A stretch of DNA of 64,000 nt from Faecalibacterium langellae (GTDB lineage Bacteria > Bacillota > Clostridia > Oscillospirales > Ruminococcaceae), in NCBI RefSeq assembly GCF_002549775.1, contig NZ_NMTR01000011.1, positions 1 to 64,000 of the forward strand, read 5' to 3'. The notes beneath the pieces are model-generated. The model saw only the letters and a list, made by a program, of their open reading frames with translations. It searched no databases and was not told the origin of the DNA. Within the stretch, counting starts at the first letter, position 1, and each line of letters begins with the position of its first letter. Below, piece by piece: positions 8,591 through 16,442 of the stretch. Made by a program: the position numbers and the translations under genes.

Positions 8591-8744
8591 TTCTGGTTCT
8601 CTTTTGTCCGTCAAAAGAGAACATCTTCGTCCGGTGAAGCATTTCCCAGAAAATCCGAAACTTTCCCTCTCTGTGCAGAAAACATTTCTTTCTCTCCACC
8701 GTTCTACACAAAAGGTTGCTTCTTGTCGAATTGACACGGAATCA

Positions 8745-8773
8745 TTGACGAAAAATATTATTTTTTGTATACT
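8745..8773 (+). promoter_or_regulatory. Promoter of the AbrB-like gene leader
   Basis: TTGACG (8745-8750), 17 bases, TATACT (8768-8773). Transcription should start near 8780, giving a leader of about 155 bases. Confidence 0.7.
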
Positions 8774-8779
8774 AAGCTT

Positions 8780-8896
8780 GTCAGCATTGGCATGATTTTC
8801 CTGTTGTGTCATTGGCTGTCATTGCAGTGTAGCGCAGGCGTGCCCGGAAGGTGCAGCCTGCATGTCGCAAAGATGCCGTTTTGCGCGGCATTTTTT
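8780..8896 (+). ncRNA. Candidate small RNA or attenuated leader upstream of the AbrB-like gene
   Basis: A transcript from the promoter at 8745-8773 would meet a terminator (ATGCCG at 8873-8878 with CGGCAT at 8886-8891, then six T) before the coding region, giving an RNA of about 117 nt. Its centre folds into a long hairpin, GCAGGC / GCCTGC with TTGC / GCAA outside it, capped by a GGAA tetraloop (8846-8849). The apex CCGGAAGG and following GCAGC recall domain IV of SRP RNA, but the 5' side lacks the conserved AGG. It may instead be a regulatory leader. Confidence 0.35.
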
Positions 8897-8934
8897 CACC
8901 AGTTTGCGATCATGAAAAAGGAGAATGGTATACT

Positions 8935-9186
8935 ATGAAAAGCACCGGCATTGTCCGCGGCATCGACGCGCTGGGGCGCATTGTTCTGCCCAAAGAACTG
9001 CGCACCAACCTGCGCCTGGATACCGACACCAAGCTTGAGATCTTCGTGGATGGCGATGCCATCGTGCTCAAGAAGCACCGCCCCGCAGGCAGCTGCGATT
9101 TCTGCGGCGAGGTGGACGACGGTGCCGTCCAGTTTGCAGGTTACTGCATCTGCCCGGCCTGCCGCCGCAAGATCGGCGCGCTGTAA
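8935..9186 (+). CDS. AbrB-family transcriptional regulator with C-terminal zinc ribbon
   Basis: Small transition-state-type DNA-binding protein of 83 residues. The N-terminal half is a SpoVT/AbrB swapped-hairpin domain (STGIVRGIDALGRIVLPKELR). The C-terminal half has two Cys pairs (CDFC and CPAC), a likely zinc-binding or dimerisation module. The start at 8935 is preceded by AAAAAGGAG; a longer in-frame start at 8851 would run through the leader hairpin. The hydrolase gene begins 22 bases downstream, so the two are probably one operon. A terminator-like hairpin in the leader suggests attenuation. Confidence 0.88.
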   Translation: MKSTGIVRGIDALGRIVLPKELRTNLRLDTDTKLEIFVDGDAIVLKKHRPAGSCDFCGEVDDGAVQFAGYCICPACRRKIGAL

Positions 9187-9208
9187 TTCACACAAAGGAG
9201 GCTCCCTC

Positions 9209-10141
9209 ATGAGTCCGATGATCGACTTCACGGTCCCCTCCACCGTTCCGGGGCGGACGCTGCACGCGTTCCGCTGTGTGCCGGAAGGTGAAGTGCGGGC
9301 CGTTCTTCAGCTGTCCCACGGCATGGTGGAGTTCATCGACCGCTACAAACCCCTGGCCGAGTACCTTGCCGGGCGGGGCATCCTGGTCACCGGCCACGAC
9401 CATCTGGGCCATGGCGGGTCCATCCGCTCAAAGGACGACTACGGCTACTTCGCCGAGCCGGACGGCAACCGCGCCGTGCTGGCCGACCTGCACGCCATGA
9501 CCATGCGCACCAAGGAGCTCTACCCCGATGTGCCGTATTTCCTGCTGGGCCACAGCATGGGCTCCTTCTACGCGCGGCAGTACTTGTGCGAGTATGGCCG
9601 CGAGCTGGATGGTGCCATCATCATGGGCACCGGCTTCCAGCCCAAGGCGCTGGTGCAGTTTGCCAAGACCACCTGCCGGGTGCTGGCCGCCTTCCACGGC
9701 TGGCACTACCGCAGCAAGCTGGTGGCGAACCTGTCCTTCCTGGGCTACAACAAGGGGCTGGAGGGCCGCACCACCCACGACTGGCTCAACCGCGACGCCG
9801 CCGAGGTGGACAAGTATCTGGCCGACGAGCGCTGCACCTTCACCTTCACGCTGAACGCCTACTATAGCATGTTCAGCGGCATCCTGCGTTTGCATGACCC
9901 GGCCTTCCTCGCGCAGATGCCCAAAGACCTGCCGCTTTTGTTCCTGGCCGGTGATGCCGACCCCGTGGGCGAGCAGGGCAAGGGCGTGCGCCGCGCCATC
10001 CAGAGCCTGGAAAGCGTCGGCGTGCAGAACATCGAGAGCAAGTTCTACCCCGGTGCCCGCCACGAACTGCTGGTGGAAACGAACCACCAGGAAGTATTCC
10101 AAGACATCGGCGACTGGCTGGAAAAGCAGCTTTCCCGCTGA
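9209..10141 (+). CDS. Alpha/beta hydrolase, lysophospholipase/monoacylglycerol lipase type
   Basis: Cytoplasmic serine hydrolase of the Hydrolase_4 group that probably cleaves fatty-acyl esters. The 310-residue protein contains the nucleophile elbow GHSMGS, an oxyanion-side LSHGMVEF, an acid in GDADPVG and the catalytic His in YPGARHELLVE. No signal peptide. The start at 9209 has AAAGGAGG eight bases upstream. It shares a transcript with the AbrB-like regulator. The exact substrate cannot be read from sequence. Confidence 0.9.
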   Translation: MSPMIDFTVPSTVPGRTLHAFRCVPEGEVRAVLQLSHGMVEFIDRYKPLAEYLAGRGILVTGHDHLGHGGSIRSKDDYGYFAEPDGNRAVLADLHAMTMRTKELYPDVPYFLLGHSMGSFYARQYLCEYGRELDGAIIMGTGFQPKALVQFAKTTCRVLAAFHGWHYRSKLVANLSFLGYNKGLEGRTTHDWLNRDAAEVDKYLADERCTFTFTLNAYYSMFSGILRLHDPAFLAQMPKDLPLLFLAGDADPVGEQGKGVRRAIQSLESVGVQNIESKFYPGARHELLVETNHQEVFQDIGDWLEKQLSR

Positions 10142-10162
10142 CGCCTGCATTCCCGCATCCTT

Positions 10163-10196
10163 ATCCTGTCATCCCCTTCGGATGGCGGGATTTTTT
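10163..10196 (+). terminator. Terminator after the alpha/beta hydrolase
   Basis: A 12-bp stem with wobble pairs, ATCCTGTCATCC / GGATGGCGGGAT, followed by a T run (10191-10196). Confidence 0.85.
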
Positions 10197-10291
10197 GCGT
10201 CTTTTTGGCATTTTTTCGCTTTCGGCGGTCTTGCAGACCGTGCCGCATTTTGCGAATGTTTGTCTTGTTTTCTCCCCTTTCGTCGATTGGA

Positions 10292-10320
10292 TTGACAGTT
10301 TTTCCAGAAAATGGTATGCA
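10292..10320 (+). promoter_or_regulatory. Promoter of the LPQTG surface protein gene
   Basis: TTGACA (10292-10297), 17 bases, TATGCA (10315-10320), about 100 bases before the start codon. Confidence 0.6.
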
Positions 10321-10418
10321 ATAACTGTTCCAGCCCCGATGACAGAAGGGCGCGATGTGAAAAGTACCGTTTATCACGCTTTTATCGTGTGCATCTGATC
10401 AGCAAGGAGATGGATCGT

Positions 10419-12644
10419 ATGACAAACAAAAAATTCAAACTGGCCGCCATGTCGCTGGCCCTCACCGCCTGTGTGGCCGCCAGCCCGCTTTCCGCAGGGG
10501 CAGAAGCCCCCGAAGCCGCCGCCGATGTGCAGCCCTCTGCCGCTGCCGACACTGCCACCGAGGACAAGCCGTCCCCGGAAACGGTTGCTGCGGAAGAACC
10601 CGCCGCCGAAGCTGCCGCGGACCCTGTGGAAGAAACGCCTGCCCAGAGCACCGAGGAACCTCCCGCTCAGGAGCCGGAAGCCGCCCCCGCCGGGGATGCG
10701 GCGGTCCTGCCTGCCCTGCCCGGGGCGCGCCCGGTGGTGGTAGACATGCCCGCTGCAGAAGCACCCGCAGACGCGGCCGGAGAGCCTGCGGAAGCGGCAG
10801 AAGATCCCAAAGATGCCGCCGATTCCGCTGAGGAAACAGCGGAGGATGCCGATGCTGCCGAAGACGCTGAAACGCCTGAGCCCCCAGAGATCGCCATTGC
10901 CCGCCCGGACGCCGCACAGCCTGCCGTGCAGCCCGGCATTGCCGCGCCCGCCATACAGCCCGGCGGCATCAGCGTGATGCTGCCCGGCGAGACCCGGCAG
11001 GTCGCCCTGAACACCCAGGCTTCCAACGAAGACGGCACCGTGATGGGCGATTTTGAAACGGTCGTGAAGAATGCCAAAGCCGGTCAGGAGATCATCCTGC
11101 AGGAAGACTACACCGGCAGCCTGACCATCTTTGACTGGATCCGGCTGAACCTGAACAAAAAGACCGTCACCGGCACCATTACCGTTGACCTGAGCGGAAA
11201 GAAAGCCGATGGCTCCCGCGGCACCGTCGAGATCGTGAACGGCACCATTACCGGCGGCACGGAGAGCGGCGTGAAGATCACCGGTGCCGAGGGCTCCGAG
11301 ATTCTGCTGAAGGACCTCACCATTACCGGCAACCGGAACGACACCTCCGGCTATGGCGGCGGCGGTGTCTGCGCGGACAGCGGCGATCTTACCATCGACC
11401 ACTGCCGAATCACGGATAACACCGCAGCCAATGGTTCCGGCGGCGGCGTCAGCATGGGCGGCAAGCACGGCGGGACCGTCGAAAACGCTTCCCTCACCAT
11501 CAAGGACAGCGTGATCTCTGGCAACACCAGCACTGCACAGGGCGGCGGTGTTTATGCTGCCGTCACCGACGGCTCGGTCTCCATCACCGGCAGCACCCTT
11601 TCGGGCAACAGCGCCACTGCGCAGGGCGGCGGCATCTCCGTTTCCACTTCCGGCAGCACTGACGTCACCCTTTCGGGCAACACCATTCTGGAGAATACGG
11701 CCGGACAGGACGGCGGCGGCATTTATCTTTCCCGCCCTGAACAGAGCGAGACCGCCCCGGATACCACCGTCTGCGGCAATACCATCCAGAAAAACAGCGG
11801 CAAAAATGGCGGCGGCATCTATATCCGCAACTCCATGCCCAACCGCACGATTGCGGGCAGCGTGACCAACACCGTTGAGCAGGAAGTGCTTGACATCGGC
11901 AGCACCGTCGTCATCTCCGGCAACACGGCCGGACAGCTGGGCGGCGGCATCTACGCCGACAACGGCGTTACGGTCCGGCTGGCCGGTTACCTGCTCAACA
12001 ACCATGCCGGTACGGCCGGGGCTGACCTGTATCTGACGGCCGGTTCCACCGAGGACAAGAACCGGAATGTGCTGGTCCTGCGCCGGGTCAGCAAGGACGA
12101 CGACTGGACACTGGTGGACTGCGGCCACACCATTGATGGCTGGTATATTGATGGCGACGAAGATGGAAACAATCGCTGGAATGCCGATGCCACCGTGGAT
12201 GCGGACGGCAATGAGATCCCGAAGTTCATCATGAATCTGGACACTCTGCTGGATGGCTCGGACTATACGATCCTGCAGGATGAAAACGGAGATTATGTCA
12301 TCACCGTCGGCGGCAAGGCCCTCGCTCTCAAGGCCGCCCACGCGGTGATCCCTCCGGAGCCCACCCCCGACCCGGAGCCGACGCCGGGCCCGAACCCCAC
12401 GCCTGATCCCGAGCCGACCCCCATCACCCCGGAAACACCCGAGAGCCCGGAAGTGCCCGAGGCCCCCGGCGAGACCCCTGTGACTCCCATCAGCACGCCC
12501 ACGCAGACCGTTGCCCCCAGCGGCACGCATCTGCCCCAGACCGGAACCAGCCTGTTCGCTGCCCTGGCCATGGCCCTGAGCGGCATCGCCCTCACCGCCG
12601 CCGGTGCCTGGGCCAGCCTGACCGGCCGCCGCTGCCGCCACTGA
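10419..12644 (+). CDS. LPXTG-anchored surface protein with parallel beta-helix repeats
   Basis: Secreted protein that sortase should attach to the wall. The 741 residues comprise a signal peptide (MTNKKFKLAAMSLALTACVAASPLSAGA), an Ala/Pro/Glu-rich spacer to about residue 190, and a right-handed beta-helix region with repeated SGN-T-GGGI turns (about 280-560), like polymorphic outer membrane or pectate-lyase-fold proteins. A Pro-Thr-Glu wall spacer (PTPDPEPTPGPNPTP) and the sorting signal LPQTG (705-709), hydrophobic segment and basic tail end it. Probable role: adhesion or glycan binding; the ligand is unknown. AAGGAG precedes the start; an upstream in-frame start lacks one. Confidence 0.9.
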   Translation: MTNKKFKLAAMSLALTACVAASPLSAGAEAPEAAADVQPSAAADTATEDKPSPETVAAEEPAAEAAADPVEETPAQSTEEPPAQEPEAAPAGDAAVLPALPGARPVVVDMPAAEAPADAAGEPAEAAEDPKDAADSAEETAEDADAAEDAETPEPPEIAIARPDAAQPAVQPGIAAPAIQPGGISVMLPGETRQVALNTQASNEDGTVMGDFETVVKNAKAGQEIILQEDYTGSLTIFDWIRLNLNKKTVTGTITVDLSGKKADGSRGTVEIVNGTITGGTESGVKITGAEGSEILLKDLTITGNRNDTSGYGGGGVCADSGDLTIDHCRITDNTAANGSGGGVSMGGKHGGTVENASLTIKDSVISGNTSTAQGGGVYAAVTDGSVSITGSTLSGNSATAQGGGISVSTSGSTDVTLSGNTILENTAGQDGGGIYLSRPEQSETAPDTTVCGNTIQKNSGKNGGGIYIRNSMPNRTIAGSVTNTVEQEVLDIGSTVVISGNTAGQLGGGIYADNGVTVRLAGYLLNNHAGTAGADLYLTAGSTEDKNRNVLVLRRVSKDDDWTLVDCGHTIDGWYIDGDEDGNNRWNADATVDADGNEIPKFIMNLDTLLDGSDYTILQDENGDYVITVGGKALALKAAHAVIPPEPTPDPEPTPGPNPTPDPEPTPITPETPESPEVPEAPGETPVTPISTPTQTVAPSGTHLPQTGTSLFAALAMALSGIALTAAGAWASLTGRRCRH

Positions 12645-12676
12645 GCCTGCCCGGAGCCATTCCCTCAAAGACACAA

Positions 12677-12716
12677 AAATCCCCCGGAACTGCGGTCCCG
12701 GGGGATTTGCTGTTTT
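12677..12716 (+). terminator. Terminator after the surface protein
   Basis: An 11-bp stem AAATCCCCCGG / CCGGGGGATTT (12677-12687 with 12698-12708), then GCTGTTTTT. It can also serve the convergent flippase gene. Confidence 0.9.
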
Positions 12717-12724
12717 TAGAAAAC

Positions 12725-14215
12725 TTATGCTTTTTTCGGGGCGATCCAGCCGTCGATCACCTTCACCAGCGCCTTGCCGCGGCGGCCCAGGAGCTTGGGC
12801 AGCAGCACGCGGGCCATGGCCCACACACCGGCAAAGTTGTACAGGATGATGGCTGCGGTGATCAGGCCGGTCCACAGGCCGTAGAGCGGCGTTTCCGCCA
12901 GCAGCACGAAGGCTTCGAACAGCAGCGCCGCCGCATTGACGGCCACACGGCCCGGGTGCACATGCATCCCGATCATGCGGTGGGCGTCGATGGCGCGCAG
13001 GGTGAACACCAGACCCAGACCCAGGAAGGAGGCGTAGGTCGCGCCCACAGGGCCCCAGGCTTTGATGAAGAAGTAGTTCATGATGCAGTTGCTGATGGCA
13101 CCCGCCATCATGGTGATCATGCTGCGGGAAGACTTCTTGTTCACAACATACACGCTGTTCAGGAACTGGTTGAAGCAGCTGCAGGTGGAAGCCAGCGCCA
13201 AAAAGGGCACAAAGTGCCAGGCGTAGTAGTAGTTGGACTTCATAACGTGCATGACCGGGCGGCACAGCCAGATGATGCCCGCCGCGCAGCAGAACAGCAC
13301 GCTGGAATAGGTGCGGAAAATTTTGGTGAAGAACTTTGCGCGGCCGTCTTCCTCGGTCACAGCAGAAAGCTGCCACGCGTCGTAGAAGATCAGGCCCAGG
13401 GTGGTCAGGATGGTGGGCAGGAAGTAGCCGGTGGAGAGCAGGCCGCTCCATGCGTTGCCGTCGCGGCCGTCCAGCCCGTTGCACATCTCACGCACAAAGA
13501 ACAGGTCCGACGCGTTGATGATCCAGAAGCTGATCTGCGCCGGGATCATGGGCAGCGAGAAGCGCAGCATCTGCTTCCACAGGTCCTTGTTGAGGCCCTT
13601 GAGCTCCACATAGTTCCACAGCTTGCCGGTGAACATGAGGAACAGCACGCTGACAAGGTCGCCGCTGATGATGGCCAGCAGGTAGCCGTTGGCACCCCAC
13701 TTGAAGCCCACCAGATACAGCACATAGAAGGCCATGGTGGCCACGGTGCACAGCACGCCGTCCACGGCCACCAGCTTGTTCCACTGGCGGCTGCGCACGA
13801 ACTGGGTGCACAGCGTGCGCAGGCAGCTCATAAGCACATAGATGTAAATGAGCAGGCCGTACTGCGCCATATCGGGCAAAAACCGCGCCACGGGCCAGCA
13901 CAGCACCAGAATGCCAAAGCCGCCCAGAATGGTGAGCAGGCCGTTGGTGAACACCTGCTTTTCACTGTTGCCCTTGTCCAGTCCGAAGCGGATGATGGCG
14001 TTGGACATGCCCATGGACACGAACGGGATGAGCAGGTTCGCGTACTGGCTCAGAATTTTGGAAAGGCCCAGGTCCGAGACCTCGGCCATGGCGTAGGTGA
14101 GGAACGGCTGAACGATCAACGTCAGCAGCTTCGACGAAAAGCTGCTGATCGCAAAGATCAGCGTGTTGCCGGCCAGTTTGGAATATTTATCGCCGGACTT
14201 ATTTTCGTTTTCCAA
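12725..14215 (-). CDS. Polysaccharide/lipid-linked oligosaccharide flippase (MOP superfamily)
   Basis: Multi-pass membrane protein that probably flips lipid-linked glycans across the membrane. The 496 residues show about 12-14 hydrophobic segments and a start typical of Wzx/RfbX proteins (KLAGNTLIFAISSFSSKLLTLIVQPFLTYAM). The start is TTG at 14215, with GGAGGGG five to seven bases upstream; no ATG fits. It follows the YgjP-like gene by 18 bases and closes a four-gene operon (lipoprotein, EamA permease, metalloprotease, flippase). The specific glycan cannot be inferred. Confidence 0.85.
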   Translation of the reverse strand: MENENKSGDKYSKLAGNTLIFAISSFSSKLLTLIVQPFLTYAMAEVSDLGLSKILSQYANLLIPFVSMGMSNAIIRFGLDKGNSEKQVFTNGLLTILGGFGILVLCWPVARFLPDMAQYGLLIYIYVLMSCLRTLCTQFVRSRQWNKLVAVDGVLCTVATMAFYVLYLVGFKWGANGYLLAIISGDLVSVLFLMFTGKLWNYVELKGLNKDLWKQMLRFSLPMIPAQISFWIINASDLFFVREMCNGLDGRDGNAWSGLLSTGYFLPTILTTLGLIFYDAWQLSAVTEEDGRAKFFTKIFRTYSSVLFCCAAGIIWLCRPVMHVMKSNYYYAWHFVPFLALASTCSCFNQFLNSVYVVNKKSSRSMITMMAGAISNCIMNYFFIKAWGPVGATYASFLGLGLVFTLRAIDAHRMIGMHVHPGRVAVNAAALLFEAFVLLAETPLYGLWTGLITAAIILYNFAGVWAMARVLLPKLLGRRGKALVKVIDGWIAPKKA

Positions 14216-14233
14216 GGGAACTCCCCTCCTGTT

Positions 14234-14788
14234 TTACTTCAAAAGATTCCGCCGGGCCTTCCAGTCCGGCAGCAGCTTTGCCACCTCGGCCCAGAAGGCC
14301 GGGCTGTGGTTCGGCTGCAGAAAGTGGCAGTATTCGTGCACCACCACATAAATTTGTGCCGCTTCCGGCTGGTTGTACAGCTGCAGCGCAAAGGTGATCT
14401 GCCGCTTTGCCATGTGGCACACGCCCCACCGGCTGGTCATGCTGCGTACCTTGATGGTTGGCTTCTGCCCGCCCAGCACCCCGGCAAAAGCCGGGTAGAC
14501 TTTATCGCTCATGGCGGTAAAGTGGGCCAGCGCGGTCTCTTTGTCCGGCAGGGGCCGGGCGTCCTGCAGGCTGCGCCGCCGGGCACGGGCCTGTGCCTGC
14601 TGCACCCACGCGGCGCGTGCGGCCACAAAGCGGTCGGCAGCCTCTGCGCTCGTGCGCAGCGGGATGCTCACCGCCACGGTGCCGTCCTCCCGCACCCGGA
14701 TGTTCAGGTTTTTCACCCGTTTGCGGGTCAGCTCATACCGGATGCCGCCTGCCGTGCGCAGCTGCGGCACGGGCTGCTGCTTCGCCAC
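14234..14788 (-). CDS. YgjP-like M48-type metallopeptidase (DUF45)
   Basis: Predicted zinc metallopeptidase of the YgjP/WLM group. The catalytic signature is VHEYCHFLQPNHSPAFW (HExxH plus a downstream His/Asn segment), preceded by SMTSRWGVC typical of DUF45. I start at GTG 14788, which lies four bases after the EamA stop codon and gives 184 residues. A longer frame open to 14857 would overlap the EamA gene and adds residues unlike the family. Cytoplasmic, no signal peptide. Physiological substrate unknown. Confidence 0.85.
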   Translation of the reverse strand: MAKQQPVPQLRTAGGIRYELTRKRVKNLNIRVREDGTVAVSIPLRTSAEAADRFVAARAAWVQQAQARARRRSLQDARPLPDKETALAHFTAMSDKVYPAFAGVLGGQKPTIKVRSMTSRWGVCHMAKRQITFALQLYNQPEAAQIYVVVHEYCHFLQPNHSPAFWAEVAKLLPDWKARRNLLK

Positions 14789-14792
14789 GGGG

Positions 14793-15713
14793 TCAGGATG
14801 CCTTTTTGGCGCGGTGCAGCACTTCCAGCGGCAGCTGGGCCAGCACCACGGCGGCAAAGATCAGCGCACAGCCAAAGGCTTCCCGCGCGGAAAGGCTCTG
14901 GCTGAGCAGCAGCCAGCCGCCCAGCGCACTGAACACGCTTTCGAGGCACATGATCAGGCTGGCGATGGCGGGGTTCAGGTCCTGCTGGCCTAAGATCTGC
15001 AGCGTGTAGGCCACACCGCTGGACAGCACACCGCAGTAGAAAATGGGCAGCGCGTTCTCGGCAAACTGTGCCGCCGTGGGCGCTTCGAACAGAAACGCCG
15101 CCACGGTGCTCTCCACCGCCACCACAAAGAACTGCAGCAGGCTCAGCCGCACGCCGTCCACCTGCGGGGCAAAGTGGTCCACCGCCATGATCTGGAAGCT
15201 GAACAGCACCGCGCAGCTCAGCAGCACCCAGTCGCTGGACTCGATGCTGCCAAAGCCGTTCTTCATGCACAGCAGATACAGCCCCAGCACGGCAACCACC
15301 ATGCTCACCCACAGCTGTGCGCTGCCCCTGCGGCCCAAAAACAGGCCGAACACCGGCACCAGCACCACATACATGGCCGTCAGGAAGCCGGCCTTGGCCG
15401 TGGACGGGTTGAGGGTGATGCCGATCTGCTGCGCCGCGGACGCCGCGAACAGAAAGGTGCCGCACACAAGGCCCGCCGTCAGCAGCTTTTTCTTTTCTGC
15501 GGCGGTCTTGGGCTTTGCATCGGTGCCGTTTTTGCGGCGGATGGCGTCAAACACCAGCACCGTGGGGATCAGCACCACCACGGCAAGCCAGCTGCGCCCG
15601 GCCAGAAAGCTGTAGGCTCCCATGCCGGAACCGGCGCTCTGAGCCACAAAGGCCGTACCCCAGATAAAGGAGCACAGCAGCAGAAGCAGGGAATTTTTGG
15701 TCTGTGTCTTCAT
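14793..15713 (-). CDS. EamA/DMT-family transporter
   Basis: Ten-helix drug/metabolite transporter superfamily permease (306 residues) with two EamA repeats. The first opens with LLLLLCSFIWGTAFVAQSAG and the second contains GVLSSGVAYTLQILGQQ and the typical LIMCLESVFSALGGWLLL. Such proteins export amino acids, nucleobases or other small metabolites; the substrate here is open. Its ATG overlaps the stop codon of the upstream lipoprotein gene (TGATG), so the two are translationally coupled. Confidence 0.9.
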   Translation of the reverse strand: MKTQTKNSLLLLLCSFIWGTAFVAQSAGSGMGAYSFLAGRSWLAVVVLIPTVLVFDAIRRKNGTDAKPKTAAEKKKLLTAGLVCGTFLFAASAAQQIGITLNPSTAKAGFLTAMYVVLVPVFGLFLGRRGSAQLWVSMVVAVLGLYLLCMKNGFGSIESSDWVLLSCAVLFSFQIMAVDHFAPQVDGVRLSLLQFFVVAVESTVAAFLFEAPTAAQFAENALPIFYCGVLSSGVAYTLQILGQQDLNPAIASLIMCLESVFSALGGWLLLSQSLSAREAFGCALIFAAVVLAQLPLEVLHRAKKAS

Positions 15714-16252
15714 CAGCCGACACCCTCCACCTTCAGCAGGCCGTACAGGTAGTAGCGGCTGGAGTCATAGGAGATGGTCACCCGGTACTGCGCCGCCGGG
15801 TCCAGCCCGGAGACGGTGCAGGTGTAGTTCTGGCCGTCGGTCTTGATATAATAGGTGCTGTCCGGCACATACTCGGCACCGCCGTCCACCTTTTTCCACA
15901 GGGCCACCTTGAACTTCTGGGTGCCCTCGGCGGTGCCGCAGCCCATGATGTTCAGTGTGCCGGAGGGCACGGTAAAGTAGCTGGTCTGGCGGGTCCAGAT
16001 GCCGTTGAACACCGCATACAGGGTGCCGTCCACCACGGCCGTGTCAAACTTGGCCGATGCGTCCGCGATGCCCTGAATGATCAGCTGATCACTGGTGGCG
16101 TCCGCCCAGCGGGTGGTGTCTTCTTCCTGCACCTGATTGCTGCTGCCGGTGACCTTCTGGGCCACATTTTTCAGCGTTTCCTTGCAGCCGGTCAGGCTCA
16201 TGACCAGCACCGCTGCTAGCAGCAATGCCAAAAGCCGTTTTTTCATCTTCAT
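15713..16252 (-). CDS. Predicted lipoprotein of unknown function
   Basis: Exported 179-residue lipoprotein. The N-terminus MKMKKRLLALLLAAVLVM runs into the lipobox LTGC, giving Cys about 20 residues in. The mature part has a low-complexity linker, then a beta-rich segment (AVFNGIWTRQTSYFTVPSGTLNIMGCG) without a family I recognise. The start at 16252 has GAGGAA upstream; the frame is open further but without a binding site. First gene of the operon leading to the EamA transporter. Confidence 0.8.
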   Translation of the reverse strand: MKMKKRLLALLLAAVLVMSLTGCKETLKNVAQKVTGSSNQVQEEDTTRWADATSDQLIIQGIADASAKFDTAVVDGTLYAVFNGIWTRQTSYFTVPSGTLNIMGCGTAEGTQKFKVALWKKVDGGAEYVPDSTYYIKTDGQNYTCTVSGLDPAAQYRVTISYDSSRYYLYGLLKVEGVG

Positions 16253-16330
16253 AGCGTTCCTCACGAAGCAGATGCTTCCTTTTGTTTTCATCCTCCCGCC
16301 CCGCATCTTTCGCCGGGCAGATACAGATAT

Positions 16331-16359
16331 AGTATACCGCATTTTGCGGTGCGGTACAA
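16331..16359 (-). promoter_or_regulatory. Promoter of the lipoprotein-EamA-YgjP-flippase operon
   Basis: On the minus strand TTGTAC (16359-16354), 17 bases, TATACT (16336-16331). The spacer contains a CGCA/TGCG dyad (CCGCAAAATGCGG) that could bind a regulator. Confidence 0.7.
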
Positions 16360-16390
16360 GATATTTGTCCCGCGCCGCCGGGCAAGAAAC

Positions 16391-16403
16391 GCCCCACCGG
16401 GGC
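16391..16403 (-). terminator. Weak terminator candidate after the GHL10 gene
   Basis: Short hairpin GCCCC-ACC-GGGGC 40 bases past the stop of the minus-strand GHL10 gene. The T tract on the minus strand is poor (GTTTCTT), while the plus strand has a good one. Confidence 0.35.
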
Positions 16404-16442
16404 TTTTCTTTTTGTGCGGTTTGCCGCCCGATTTTTCACTTT

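Noticed and set aside
8846-8861. A confident SRP RNA call at the GGAA tetraloop hairpin
   Set aside because: The apex and 3' side resemble SRP domain IV, but the 5' strand lacks the conserved AGG, so only a generic RNA candidate is reported.
10374-13484. A 1036-codon open frame antisense to the surface protein and across into the flippase
   Set aside because: It spans a terminator and two well-supported genes; the translation is repetitive Gly/Ala/Arg without domains.
12707-14905. A 732-codon frame antisense to the flippase, YgjP-like and EamA genes
   Set aside because: Crosses three supported genes; His/Gln/Gly-rich translation typical of antisense frames.
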